DNA of 64,000 nucleotides, taken from the NCBI GenBank assembly GCA_964595625.1, contig CAZQQU010000002.1, positions 62,001 through 126,000 on the forward strand, in the 5' to 3' direction. The DNA is from CAZQQU01 sp964595625. Its GTDB lineage: Bacteria > Bacteroidota > Bacteroidia > Flavobacteriales > Flavobacteriaceae. The translations under genes and the position numbers were made by a program. Below the pieces are notes generated by a model, which worked only from the letters and a program-made list of their open reading frames with translations, was not told the origin of the DNA and did no database searches. Positions 56,940-63,909 of this stretch are shown piece after piece (the first letter of the stretch is position 1; each line of letters starts with the position of its first letter).

Positions 56940-57689
56940 ATGAAAAAGTTGCTGGTTTTATTTATTGTTTTTGTGAGTTGGTCCGGGAGGGCACAAGAAA
57001 CCACTTTGTTTGACCAAGGTGTCGAATTCTACAAAGAAGGCCAATTTGAAAGAGCTATTACTGCTTGGGAAAGTATATTAGAAAGTGGAGAACACTCGGC
57101 AGCTTTGTATTTTAATCTGGGTAATGCTTATTTTAAAATCGAACAAATAGCTCCCAGTATTTATTTTTATGAAAAAGCCTTGCAGTTAGACCCCAAAGAT
57201 AAAGACATTCTTCACAATCTAACTTTAGCTCAAAACTATACTACCGATGAAATTGTACCTGCACCCCAAGGCTTTTTTCAATCGTTCTACCAAGCTACCA
57301 TCGGAATTTTTTCATTTAATGGTTGGGCGGTATTAGCAATTCTTGGATCGGTACTCTTTGCGATGTTTTTTATCTGGTATTTTTTGGCGACAGCCACCTC
57401 AAAAAAAAGAATGGCTTTCTCATTGTCAGGAATCTCATTAGTTCTCGCTGGATTGGCGTTATGCATGGCTTTTATTTCTTACGGCGATAACAAAAATAAT
57501 CGTTTTGCCATTGTGTTTGCAGCCAGTTCTCAGGTACGTAACGAACCTCTCGATCGAAGTGAAGTCTCTTTTAAGTTACACTCAGGAACTAAAGTTAAAA
57601 TTACCGATACCGATGCCGATTGGGTACGGATAGTAATTGCAGACGGTAAAGAGGGTTGGATGCCCAAACAAGATTTAAAAGAAATTTAA
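56940..57689 (+). CDS. batE: BatE, TPR and SH3-domain protein
   Basis: 249 residues. ATG at 56940 (MKKLLVLFIVFVSWSGRAQ signal peptide) is used rather than a TTG overlapping the batD stop. Two TPR units (about 20-95), two transmembrane helices (about 125-145 and 160-178), and a C-terminal bacterial SH3 domain (SQVRNEPLDRSEVSFKLHSGTKVKI..., abridged). Last gene of the operon. Confidence 0.9.
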   Translation: MKKLLVLFIVFVSWSGRAQETTLFDQGVEFYKEGQFERAITAWESILESGEHSAALYFNLGNAYFKIEQIAPSIYFYEKALQLDPKDKDILHNLTLAQNYTTDEIVPAPQGFFQSFYQATIGIFSFNGWAVLAILGSVLFAMFFIWYFLATATSKKRMAFSLSGISLVLAGLALCMAFISYGDNKNNRFAIVFAASSQVRNEPLDRSEVSFKLHSGTKVKITDTDADWVRIVIADGKEGWMPKQDLKEI

Positions 57690-57776
57690 GCTACCCAATT
57701 TTTCTCAATCTATTCATCACGATAAGGCGGTTTGCGCTAAAATTATTAGTAATTTTATGCGTTTAACTTTTGATCT

Positions 57777-58412
57777 ATGAGTGATTTTTATCAGTCTCTG
57801 TTAGAGAACAATAAGAAGTGGGTCGCTGAAAAATTGGCCATTGACCCCGATTATTTCGAAAACTTACACCGGGTCCAAAAACCTCCGCTATTGTGGATTG
57901 GTTGTTCGGACAGTAGAGTGCCGGCTAACCAAATCATTGGAGCACAGCCCGGTGATGTGTTTGTACACCGCAATATTGCTAATATGGTTATTCATACGGA
58001 TATGAATATGCTAAGTGTACTGGATTATGCGGTTAATATCTTGCACATCAAACATATTGTGGTTTGTGGGCACTATGGTTGTGGGGGAATTAAAGCAGCG
58101 ATGAATAACAAATCGTACGGATTGATAGATAACTGGATTCGCCATATCAAATCGGTATATCGGGTGCATAAAGAAGAATTGGATGCGATAGCCGATGAAG
58201 AAGAAAGAACCGACCGCTTTGTGGAACTTAATGTCAGCGAAGGAATATTTGATCTAGCTAAAACATCGATAGTTCAAAATGCATGGAAAAATAACGATGA
58301 TCTGACCTTACACGGCTGGGTGTATTCGGTAAAAAGAGGAATTATCCAAGAGGTGGTAACCGGTATTAAAGATAATTCAAGTCTCGATGCCGTGTATCGA
58401 TTGGATATTTAA
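57777..58412 (+). CDS. can: Beta-class carbonic anhydrase
   Basis: 211 residues. Zinc ligands C43, D45 (CSDSR), H99 and C102 (GHYGCGG), with R47 forming the Asp-Arg dyad. Converts CO2 to bicarbonate in the cytosol. Monocistronic; ends 2 bases before the convergent cvpA stop. Confidence 0.95.
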   Translation: MSDFYQSLLENNKKWVAEKLAIDPDYFENLHRVQKPPLLWIGCSDSRVPANQIIGAQPGDVFVHRNIANMVIHTDMNMLSVLDYAVNILHIKHIVVCGHYGCGGIKAAMNNKSYGLIDNWIRHIKSVYRVHKEELDAIADEEERTDRFVELNVSEGIFDLAKTSIVQNAWKNNDDLTLHGWVYSVKRGIIQEVVTGIKDNSSLDAVYRLDI

Positions 58413-58414
58413 AG

Positions 58415-58966
58415 TTATTCCTCTATGTCTAATTCTTTTTGAGTAGGGTTTTCATGTTCTTGAAACAACTCTATGTTTTCGTCAATTTCATGTAAGATTT
58501 GGGGAAGAAGAAAGTTGCTAAATCCTAAAATAGGTTCATACAACAACGATTCTTGTTGACTTTTTTCGTTGATTAATGGAATTCGGTAACTATACACTTG
58601 CAAGAGGGTTAATACCACCCCGATTATTAAACCGCGTTTGATGATTCCAAAAATGGCACCTAAAATTTTATTAAGTAGTCCAATCATTACCCATTCGGCA
58701 GCTTGTGTTACCAATCCCGCCAAAAGTCGGATGATTATTACCAACACGATGAATGTCAGTGCAAACGAAAGTACAACCAAATATTCTTCCGAAAGGGTTA
58801 CAAAATACAACAGAAGTTTTTGAGCATAATGTGAAAAATAATAGGCTCCGTAAGCACCCACCACGATGGCTACCAAATATGCTAACTCTTTGATAAATCC
58901 ATTGCTGTAGCCTTTGAATGCGGCAATAATTAAAAACACAACAATAATAATGTCTAAATTGTTCAT
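58415..58966 (-). CDS. cvpA: CvpA family membrane protein
   Basis: 183 residues with four membrane helices (about 5-22, 28-48, 62-85, 97-118) and the start NLDIIIVVFLIIAAFKGYSNGFIKELAYL typical of CvpA. The C-terminus is acidic. Linked in other bacteria to colicin V production and envelope stress; here function inferred. Own promoter, divergent with the next gene. Confidence 0.88.
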   Translation of the reverse strand: MNNLDIIIVVFLIIAAFKGYSNGFIKELAYLVAIVVGAYGAYYFSHYAQKLLLYFVTLSEEYLVVLSFALTFIVLVIIIRLLAGLVTQAAEWVMIGLLNKILGAIFGIIKRGLIIGVVLTLLQVYSYRIPLINEKSQQESLLYEPILGFSNFLLPQILHEIDENIELFQEHENPTQKELDIEE

Positions 58967-58989
58967 TTTTGCAGCGTATATTACGTGTG

Positions 58990-58997
58990 CAAAAGTA
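58990..58997 (-). promoter_or_regulatory. -7 element (TACTTTTG) of cvpA
   Basis: Exact minus-strand match; 24 bases before the cvpA ATG. Nine bases from the plus-strand -7 element of the next gene. Confidence 0.55.
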
Positions 58998-59006
58998 GTG
59001 AAATAT

Positions 59007-59014
59007 TAACTTTG
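59007..59014 (+). promoter_or_regulatory. -7 element (TAACTTTG) of the 117-residue gene
   Basis: Exact plus-strand match, 19 bases before the ATG at 59034. Confidence 0.58.
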
Positions 59015-59033
59015 TACTTTCAACTCAATAAAA

Positions 59034-59387
59034 ATGCGAGACGAATTATTAAAATCCCGTTGGGAGCAGGTTGTCAAGTTGCTGAGTAATCGATTTGCAG
59101 AAGGAGAAACTCTGGATCTGGATGCTATTATTTATCTCATCGGACTTCAAGAATACGGTCGTTTTAATCGGAAGTTTAAAAAAGATGAAAAAATCAATTT
59201 GATGCATATAGCCATTTGTCGTTTGTTAGAACCCTATGGTTTTTACGAATTTGATTACGAAGATGAAGAAGGTTGGCCTCACTACAAAGTCAAGGAGTTG
59301 TTACCCCCACTAAAAGCCGGTGAACAAGCTATTTTAATGAAAGAAGCCATCGTTAATTATTTTGTTGAAAAGGAAGTAATCACTTAA
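59034..59387 (+). CDS. Conserved small protein of unknown function
   Basis: 117 residues, cytosolic, acidic, mostly helical. Notable segments: AIIYLIGLQEYGRFNRKFKKDEKINLMHIAI (abridged) and FDYEDEEGWPHYKVKELL. No family recognised. It has a consensus promoter and codon use like its neighbours. It abuts the convergent histidine-phosphatase gene end to end. Confidence 0.75.
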   Translation: MRDELLKSRWEQVVKLLSNRFAEGETLDLDAIIYLIGLQEYGRFNRKFKKDEKINLMHIAICRLLEPYGFYEFDYEDEEGWPHYKVKELLPPLKAGEQAILMKEAIVNYFVEKEVIT

Positions 59388-59885
59388 TTAATACGTATAA
59401 ACCGAGCAATCGATTAAGTGATCTTTATCAAATAGCAGTATCCAAATTTTGTTGTATTCTTCCTCGGCCATATCGCTAAAACGAGCCTCACCCACTAAGG
59501 CATTTACCAAGGCAGGAATGGTGTTTGAATGCCCTGCAACCACTACGGTTTTTCCGTGAAATTCAACTAGTTTAGCGGCTGTTTCTATGGGTTTCCCCGG
59601 ATTGTATAATTCGATCGGACAATTTTTAACCCGGCTTAGAGGCTCTATGGTTTCTTGAGTTCTTCGGTAGGGGGTGGCGAACAGCCTATCGATGGATTCG
59701 TAAGTTAGGAATGAAGCGAATCGCTCCGCGCGTAACTGACCAGAGTTTGATAAAGACGGGTCTGGAGTGCCGTCGTCTGCTTTTTCCGCATGACGAATCA
59801 AAATAATTTTAGTAAGCCCTACTTCTTGGGCGGGTAGCGAAATCAAGCTGCTAAAAAACAGGAGGACAAAACAGAGTTTTTTCAT
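59388..59885 (-). CDS. Secreted histidine phosphatase (phosphoglycerate mutase-like)
   Basis: 165 residues with a signal peptide (FVLLFFSSLISLPAQ). Catalytic LIRHAEKADDG (about 28-38) with the His nucleophile, ATPYRRTQETIEPL, and a second His in VVAGHSNTIPALV. Resembles SixA-size members acting on envelope substrates; the substrate is unknown. Small, monocistronic. Confidence 0.88.
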   Translation of the reverse strand: MKKLCFVLLFFSSLISLPAQEVGLTKIILIRHAEKADDGTPDPSLSNSGQLRAERFASFLTYESIDRLFATPYRRTQETIEPLSRVKNCPIELYNPGKPIETAAKLVEFHGKTVVVAGHSNTIPALVNALVGEARFSDMAEEEYNKIWILLFDKDHLIDCSVYTY

Positions 59886-59899
59886 AGGATTGTATATAT

Positions 59900-59907
59900 C
59901 AAAAATA
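59900..59907 (-). promoter_or_regulatory. -7 element (TATTTTTG) of the histidine phosphatase gene
   Basis: Exact minus-strand match 15 bases before the ATG at 59885. Confidence 0.5.
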
Positions 59908-60017
59908 ATTTAAAAAAATGGACTCTCTTATAATTTTCCAATTCAATTTTTGACCGACTGTGTTTGTGCGCGTTTGAATTTTTGCGTAGTTATGGTGTCT
60001 ATCACTATAAAAAAATG

Positions 60018-60025
60018 TACTTTTG
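60018..60025 (+). promoter_or_regulatory. -7 element (TACTTTTG) of pheS
   Basis: Exact match 26 bases before the pheS ATG. No -33 TTG at the right spacing. Confidence 0.5.
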
Positions 60026-60050
60026 AAGCCTATAATCTTACTGTAAGAAT

Positions 60051-61070
60051 ATGATTGATGAGATAAAAAAAGCAATTGCTGAGGTAGAAAATTTTAATGC
60101 CACCCGTCTGCAAGAAGTAGAGGAATTTCGCATCCAATATTTGGGTAAAAAAGGCTTGCTGAACCAGTACTTTACGGCTTTTAAGTCGGTACCTAATGAA
60201 CAAAAAAAAGAGTTTGGTCAGGTAGTCAATCAACTTAAAAATGCAGCTCAAGCCAAAGTAGACTATTTAAAAAATCTCTTGGAAGGTGCGGAAGAACAAC
60301 AGTCAGAATCGGGTGATTTGACCAGACCGGGCGATCCGATTGCGGTGGGAGGACGACATCCGATTTCGATAGTTAAAAACAAAATCATAGAGGTTTTTTC
60401 ACGCATCGGATTTAATGTGTCGGAAGGTCCTGAAATAGAAGACGATTGGCATAACTTTACGGCACTTAATTTACCCGAGCACCATCCCGCTCGGGATATG
60501 CAGGATACTTTTTTTATCCAAACCAATCCGGATATCTTATTGCGTACCCATACTTCGTCCGTACAAGTGCGATATATGGAAACACATACCCCACCGATCC
60601 GTACCATTTCCCCAGGGAGGGTATTTCGTAATGAAGCCGTATCAGCTCGTTCGCATTGTATTTTCCATCAAATAGAAGGATTGTATATCGATAAAGATGT
60701 TTCCTTTGCCGATTTAAAACAGACCTTGATGTATTTCTGCCAAGAAATGTTTGGCAAGTCCAAAATACGACTTCGACCTTCTTATTTCCCTTTTACTGAA
60801 CCCAGTGCCGAGGTAGATATTTATTGGGGCTTAGAAACCGAAACCGATTATCGCATTACCAAAGGAACGGGCTGGCTTGAAATCATGGGCAGCGGTATGG
60901 TAGATCCCAATGTTTTAAAAAATTGTGGTATCGATCCCGAAATTTACAGCGGATTTGCGTTTGGTATGGGCGTAGAACGTATTGCTATGTTGTTGTATCA
61001 AATTAATGATATTCGCTTGTTTTACGAAAATGATCTTCGGTTCTTAGAACAATTTAAAAGTGAAATTTAA
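60051..61070 (+). CDS. pheS: Phenylalanine--tRNA ligase alpha subunit
   Basis: 339 residues. N-terminal coiled-coil tRNA-binding arm (about 1-85), catalytic domain with motif 2 FRNEAVSARSHCIFHQIEG, a conserved RPSYFPFTEPSAEVD segment, and motif 3 GFAFGMGVERIAML. pheT is not adjacent, as is frequent in Bacteroidota. Stop overlaps the next start by one base (TAATG). Confidence 0.96.
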   Translation: MIDEIKKAIAEVENFNATRLQEVEEFRIQYLGKKGLLNQYFTAFKSVPNEQKKEFGQVVNQLKNAAQAKVDYLKNLLEGAEEQQSESGDLTRPGDPIAVGGRHPISIVKNKIIEVFSRIGFNVSEGPEIEDDWHNFTALNLPEHHPARDMQDTFFIQTNPDILLRTHTSSVQVRYMETHTPPIRTISPGRVFRNEAVSARSHCIFHQIEGLYIDKDVSFADLKQTLMYFCQEMFGKSKIRLRPSYFPFTEPSAEVDIYWGLETETDYRITKGTGWLEIMGSGMVDPNVLKNCGIDPEIYSGFAFGMGVERIAMLLYQINDIRLFYENDLRFLEQFKSEI

Positions 61071-61465
61071 TGCGTAAAGACATCTTCATTCCTGAAGTTA
61101 AGGATGTTTTTATAGTGGCCGTTAAAGAGTGGGACGAAAGTTTTTTATCCCAGCATTGGAACGTCTATCTGCTCAATCTGTCTTCCAATCTTTTAGAAGC
61201 GGTGTTGGTGGTATCATCAGGTCATGACGAACAGCGCAAAACCGCCTCTTTAAGACACGGTTTTACCCAAATAGAACCTCAGTCGTTTAAAAAAGTAGAA
61301 TATATTACCGAAGAAATTTTAGGTTTTACCAACCATTTTATGGTTACTTATTTTATCGGAAATACCTTGTACGACAAAAAATATGTGTTTGAGCCCTACA
61401 GCATTTCTGAAAAAAATGCACAACCCCTTCCCTTGATCGATAACCCTGGAGTATTTGCCGTTTAA
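61070..61465 (+). CDS. Conserved protein of unknown function coupled to pheS
   Basis: 131 residues, no signal peptide or helix. Alternating strands (KDVFIVAVKEWDESFLSQHWNVYLLNLSS, abridged, and FMVTYFIGNTLYDKKYVFEPYSI). No family recognised. Translationally coupled to pheS by TAATG, which suggests a link to translation (inference). Its stop overlaps the convergent gpsA stop. Confidence 0.78.
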   Translation: MRKDIFIPEVKDVFIVAVKEWDESFLSQHWNVYLLNLSSNLLEAVLVVSSGHDEQRKTASLRHGFTQIEPQSFKKVEYITEEILGFTNHFMVTYFIGNTLYDKKYVFEPYSISEKNAQPLPLIDNPGVFAV

Positions 61466-62460
61466 TTGAGTTTGTCGGCTAGTTTTTTAAATGCTTTTTT
61501 GGGATTTTTATCTTCGTATAAAATCTCGTAAACAGCATTGATAATTGGAGTTTTAGCTTTTTTTTCTCGATTGATTAACCAGGCGCTCTTAGCAGCATAA
61601 TACCCCTCGGCAATCATTCGCATTTCCATTTGAGCACTTTTTACGGTATAGCCTTTTCCTATCATAGTACCAAACATGCGGTTTCGGCTAAAAGAAGAAT
61701 AGCCGGTGACTAACAAGTCTCCTAAGTATGCCGAATCATTGATGTTACGCTTCATTTTATACACTTTTCGAATAAAGCGTTTCATCTCTCGTATGGCATT
61801 GCTCATCAACACACTCTGAAAGTTATCACCATACCCCAAACCGTGGGCAATGCCGGCAGCAACCGCATAGATGTTTTTAAGCATGGCGGCGTATTCGGTG
61901 CCAACCACATCATCGGTGGTAGTAACTTTGATATAATCACTTCTTAAATAGTGTGCAATTTTTTCAGCTTTATCCTCATCGGCACAAGCCATGGTAATAT
62001 ACGAGAGACGTTCTAAGGCGACCTCTTCGGCGTGACACGGCCCGGTGAGTATAGCGATGTTATCAAACGGTACCTGATGGTGCTGATGAAAGTGCTCACC
62101 TACTATCAAGCCACTCTCAGGAACAATTCCTTTAATGGCAGAAACTATAATTTTATCTTGAAGAGAGATTTGTAATTTTTCTAATTCCCCACTTAAAAAA
62201 GCCGAAGGAATGGCAAAAATAAGTATATCAGCGGCTTGTACTACCGTGTTTAAATTACTACTGAGCTGCAGTTTTTGAGTATCAAAAGCCACCGAACTTA
62301 AGTAATTGGGGTTGTGGTCCTCCCGTTGGATGTGTTCAATGACTGCTTCGTTACGCATATACCAATGTACACACTCCACGTTTTCAGTGAGCATTTTTAC
62401 AATGGCTGTAGCCCAGCTACCACCGCCTATTACAGCAAATTGAGGTATTTTATTTGTCAT
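61462..62460 (-). CDS. gpsA: Glycerol-3-phosphate dehydrogenase [NAD(P)+]
   Basis: About 332 residues. Rossmann motif FAVIGGGSWATAIVKML at the start; IVSAIKGIVPES; TGPCHAEEVA; catalytic Lys in AAMLKNIYAVAAGIAHGLGYGDN (LKN). Makes sn-glycerol 3-phosphate for phospholipids. ATGs at 62460 and 62466 are both possible; the farther one at 62484 lies inside the -7 element and is excluded. Overlaps the pheS-coupled gene by 4 bases at the stops. Confidence 0.95.
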   Translation of the reverse strand: MTNKIPQFAVIGGGSWATAIVKMLTENVECVHWYMRNEAVIEHIQREDHNPNYLSSVAFDTQKLQLSSNLNTVVQAADILIFAIPSAFLSGELEKLQISLQDKIIVSAIKGIVPESGLIVGEHFHQHHQVPFDNIAILTGPCHAEEVALERLSYITMACADEDKAEKIAHYLRSDYIKVTTTDDVVGTEYAAMLKNIYAVAAGIAHGLGYGDNFQSVLMSNAIREMKRFIRKVYKMKRNINDSAYLGDLLVTGYSSFSRNRMFGTMIGKGYTVKSAQMEMRMIAEGYYAAKSAWLINREKKAKTPIINAVYEILYEDKNPKKAFKKLADKLN

Positions 62461-62481
62461 AGACATATAAATTTGGAGTAC

Positions 62482-62489
62482 CAAAAGTA
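62482..62489 (-). promoter_or_regulatory. -7 element (TACTTTTG) of gpsA
   Basis: Exact minus-strand match; it overlaps the outer ATG (62484), so translation must begin at 62466 or 62460. Confidence 0.58.
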
Positions 62490-62577
62490 AACAATTTAAG
62501 ACAACTTCCCTTCGTTACCTACAACGAAGCCAACTTTTAACGGGTTTACTAGAAAACTTTAACAACCAATTAGTAAT

Positions 62578-62596
62578 CCATCCACAATGTGGGTGG
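62578..62596 (+). promoter_or_regulatory. Operator-like inverted repeat abutting a -7 element
   Basis: CCATCCAC, loop AAT, GTGGGTGG (8 pairs, one T-G) ends at 62596, directly before the TATCTTTG -7 element at 62597. The position between -33 and -7 is where a repressor or activator would bind. No TTG -33 is present. Confidence 0.4.
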
Positions 62597-62604
62597 TATC
62601 TTTG
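62597..62604 (+). promoter_or_regulatory. -7 element (TATCTTTG) of the small transcript
   Basis: Exact TAnnTTTG match in the gap between gpsA and the T9SS fragment, about 100 bases ahead of a strong terminator. Confidence 0.55.
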
Positions 62605-62608
62605 CGTT

Positions 62609-62706
62609 ACATGATAAGAAACCTGGTAGTTTTCTTCAACTAAGGTTTTTTGGTTGGTTATTTAGTTTGGAAACCGCTCTATCTTTTTGGTAGGGCGGTT
62701 TTTTTT
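62609..62706 (+). ncRNA. Candidate small RNA or attenuator leader
   Basis: Predicted transcript of about 95-98 bases from just after the -7 element to the terminator T-run. It begins with an ATG (62611) of a 10-codon frame MIRNLVVFFN ending in TAA (62641-62643). An AAGAAACC stretch can pair with GGTTTTTT further on, and the GGTTT could in turn pair with the terminator arm AAACC, an alternative-fold pattern like attenuators. No biosynthetic gene lies directly downstream, so a free sRNA is as likely. Not matched to any known RNA by me. Confidence 0.45.
62671..62706 (+). terminator. Strong intrinsic terminator of the small transcript
   Basis: 13-bp stem AAACCGCTCTATC / GGTAGGGCGGTTT (two T-G pairs) with a TTTTT loop and an eight-T run. 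Confidence 0.85.
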
Positions 62707-62955
62707 GGTGAAGTCAATAATTTTAAAAATAATAACATATTGTTGTTTTCACACCTTTCTCTTTTTTTAAACAAGCATTTCAGGATCTTCTATTTTATGA
62801 GTAATTATTAATAAAATGTAATTTGTGTAAAAAATATATTTTTTTACAGGATTTTTCCTGTTTTTCACTTTATTCTTTGGCTAAACCGATGATTTTCACT
62901 AACTTTACGCATCCAGCCACAAAACTTCTTGCCATGAACACCGAACACCGTCTAT

Positions 62956-63201
62956 GTGTGGATAAATAAGAAATTGTATTATGTATTTACAGTTTTATTG
63001 TTTTGTAATACTTTTCCCGGAGCTACTTCAGCTTATATAATGCTGGTAAATCAAACCACCAGCAATTCTGATAATTACATCTTAGATATTGAAGAAACTT
63101 CTGTAACTATCAACACATCCGGATATCCCACCGGCTTATATTCGGTAATATTGGTAGTCAACGGTGATATTCAAAGTTCTAAAAACTTAGTCATTCAATA
63201 A
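62956..63201 (+). pseudogene. Lone C-terminal T9SS-type tail, probable gene remnant
   Basis: An 81-codon GTG-start frame. The last 60 residues (FPGATSAYIMLVNQ ... SVTINTSGYPTGLYSVILVVNGDIQSSKNLVIQ, abridged) match the end domain that in Bacteroidota closes large secreted proteins. The part before is a hydrophobic KKLYYVFTVLLF stretch that could be a chance signal peptide, with no cargo between. In another frame just upstream, an ATG (62934) opens 11 codons. It may be the 3' remnant of a lost gene, or a minimal secreted protein. Confidence 0.5.
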
Positions 63202-63216
63202 TTTAAAAATATCATC

Positions 63217-63906
63217 ATGAAAAAAATTGTTTTAATAATAATCCTTTTATTGGGTATAAAAGGGTATTCACAGCATCCGGAGCTTATGGATAGAGAGTGG
63301 AATTTGTACTATGGGATTCTTAATGGGGAAGTATTTAATCCTCCTCAAGGGTTTAGATCACAAGTTGATTTTCAAATAAATGATTTTTCTGTTTATCACA
63401 ATGACTGTACAGATGCTGTAATTTCTTCCATAGAATATTCATCTGATAATATTTTTGTGTTGAATGACTGCATTTATATAGTTGGTGTGTGTAGTGATCC
63501 GGACCTAAATGCGTTTATGGGTAAACATTATGGAATTTTTACATTACCAGATTTCATACCAAAAAACCCTTTTAACTACACTATAGAATCAGATGGTGAT
63601 AATTATATGCTCACCATAGAAAACGGTGAGGGTGATATAGCCGTTTACGGCAATGTGCCTCTTTCCATTGAAGATTTTAACACTACCACTGTTTCTATTT
63701 ATCCCAACCCGGTAAAAGAGTTGCTGTTTATTGAAAGCAAAGAAAACATCAGTAATATTACCGTTTTTGATATCCACGGTAAAAAGGTAAAAACCGTAAG
63801 CGACCTGTCAGAAATCAACCTGGGTGGTTTGCAAAGTGGGGTGTATTTTGTAAGCATCACCTCAGAAAACGGGGGTGTTTTGACCCAAAAAATCGTAAAA
63901 AAATAA
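63217..63906 (+). CDS. T9SS type A sorting domain-containing secreted protein
   Basis: 229 residues: signal peptide 1-18 (IVLIIILLLGIKGYSQ), an N-terminal domain of about 130 residues starting HPELMDREWNLYYG with four cysteines (the two pairs around HNDCTD, LNDCIY, VGVCSD), and a T9SS type A tail (about 155-229: VSIYPNPVKELLFI, FDIHGKKVKTV, LQSGVYFVSITSENG, KIVKK). The HPELxDxEWxL domain is a small Bacteroidota cargo module of unknown function. A near-identical start follows at 63910. Confidence 0.88.
   Translation: MKKIVLIIILLLGIKGYSQHPELMDREWNLYYGILNGEVFNPPQGFRSQVDFQINDFSVYHNDCTDAVISSIEYSSDNIFVLNDCIYIVGVCSDPDLNAFMGKHYGIFTLPDFIPKNPFNYTIESDGDNYMLTIENGEGDIAVYGNVPLSIEDFNTTTVSIYPNPVKELLFIESKENISNITVFDIHGKKVKTVSDLSEINLGGLQSGVYFVSITSENGGVLTQKIVKK
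63238..63300 (+). repeat. Direct repeat, copy 1 (signal peptide and domain start)
   Basis: 63 bases matching 63931-63993 with three mismatches. It covers the end of the signal peptide and the HPELxDxEW start, and marks a recent tandem duplication. Confidence 0.9.
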
Positions 63907-63909
63907 ATC

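Larger units (their letters stand above)
62485..62955. other. 470-base intergenic region with small transcription unit
   Basis: Holds, left to right: the gpsA promoter, a palindrome CTTCGTT/AACGAAG (62510-62529), a second inverted repeat next to a plus-strand -7 element (62578-62604), a 10-codon frame, a strong terminator (62671-62706), then AT-rich sequence with a weak hairpin ACAGGA/TCCTGT plus T5 (62846-62865) and a near -7 element TAACTTTA (62900-62907). The small unit is annotated separately. Confidence 0.6.
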
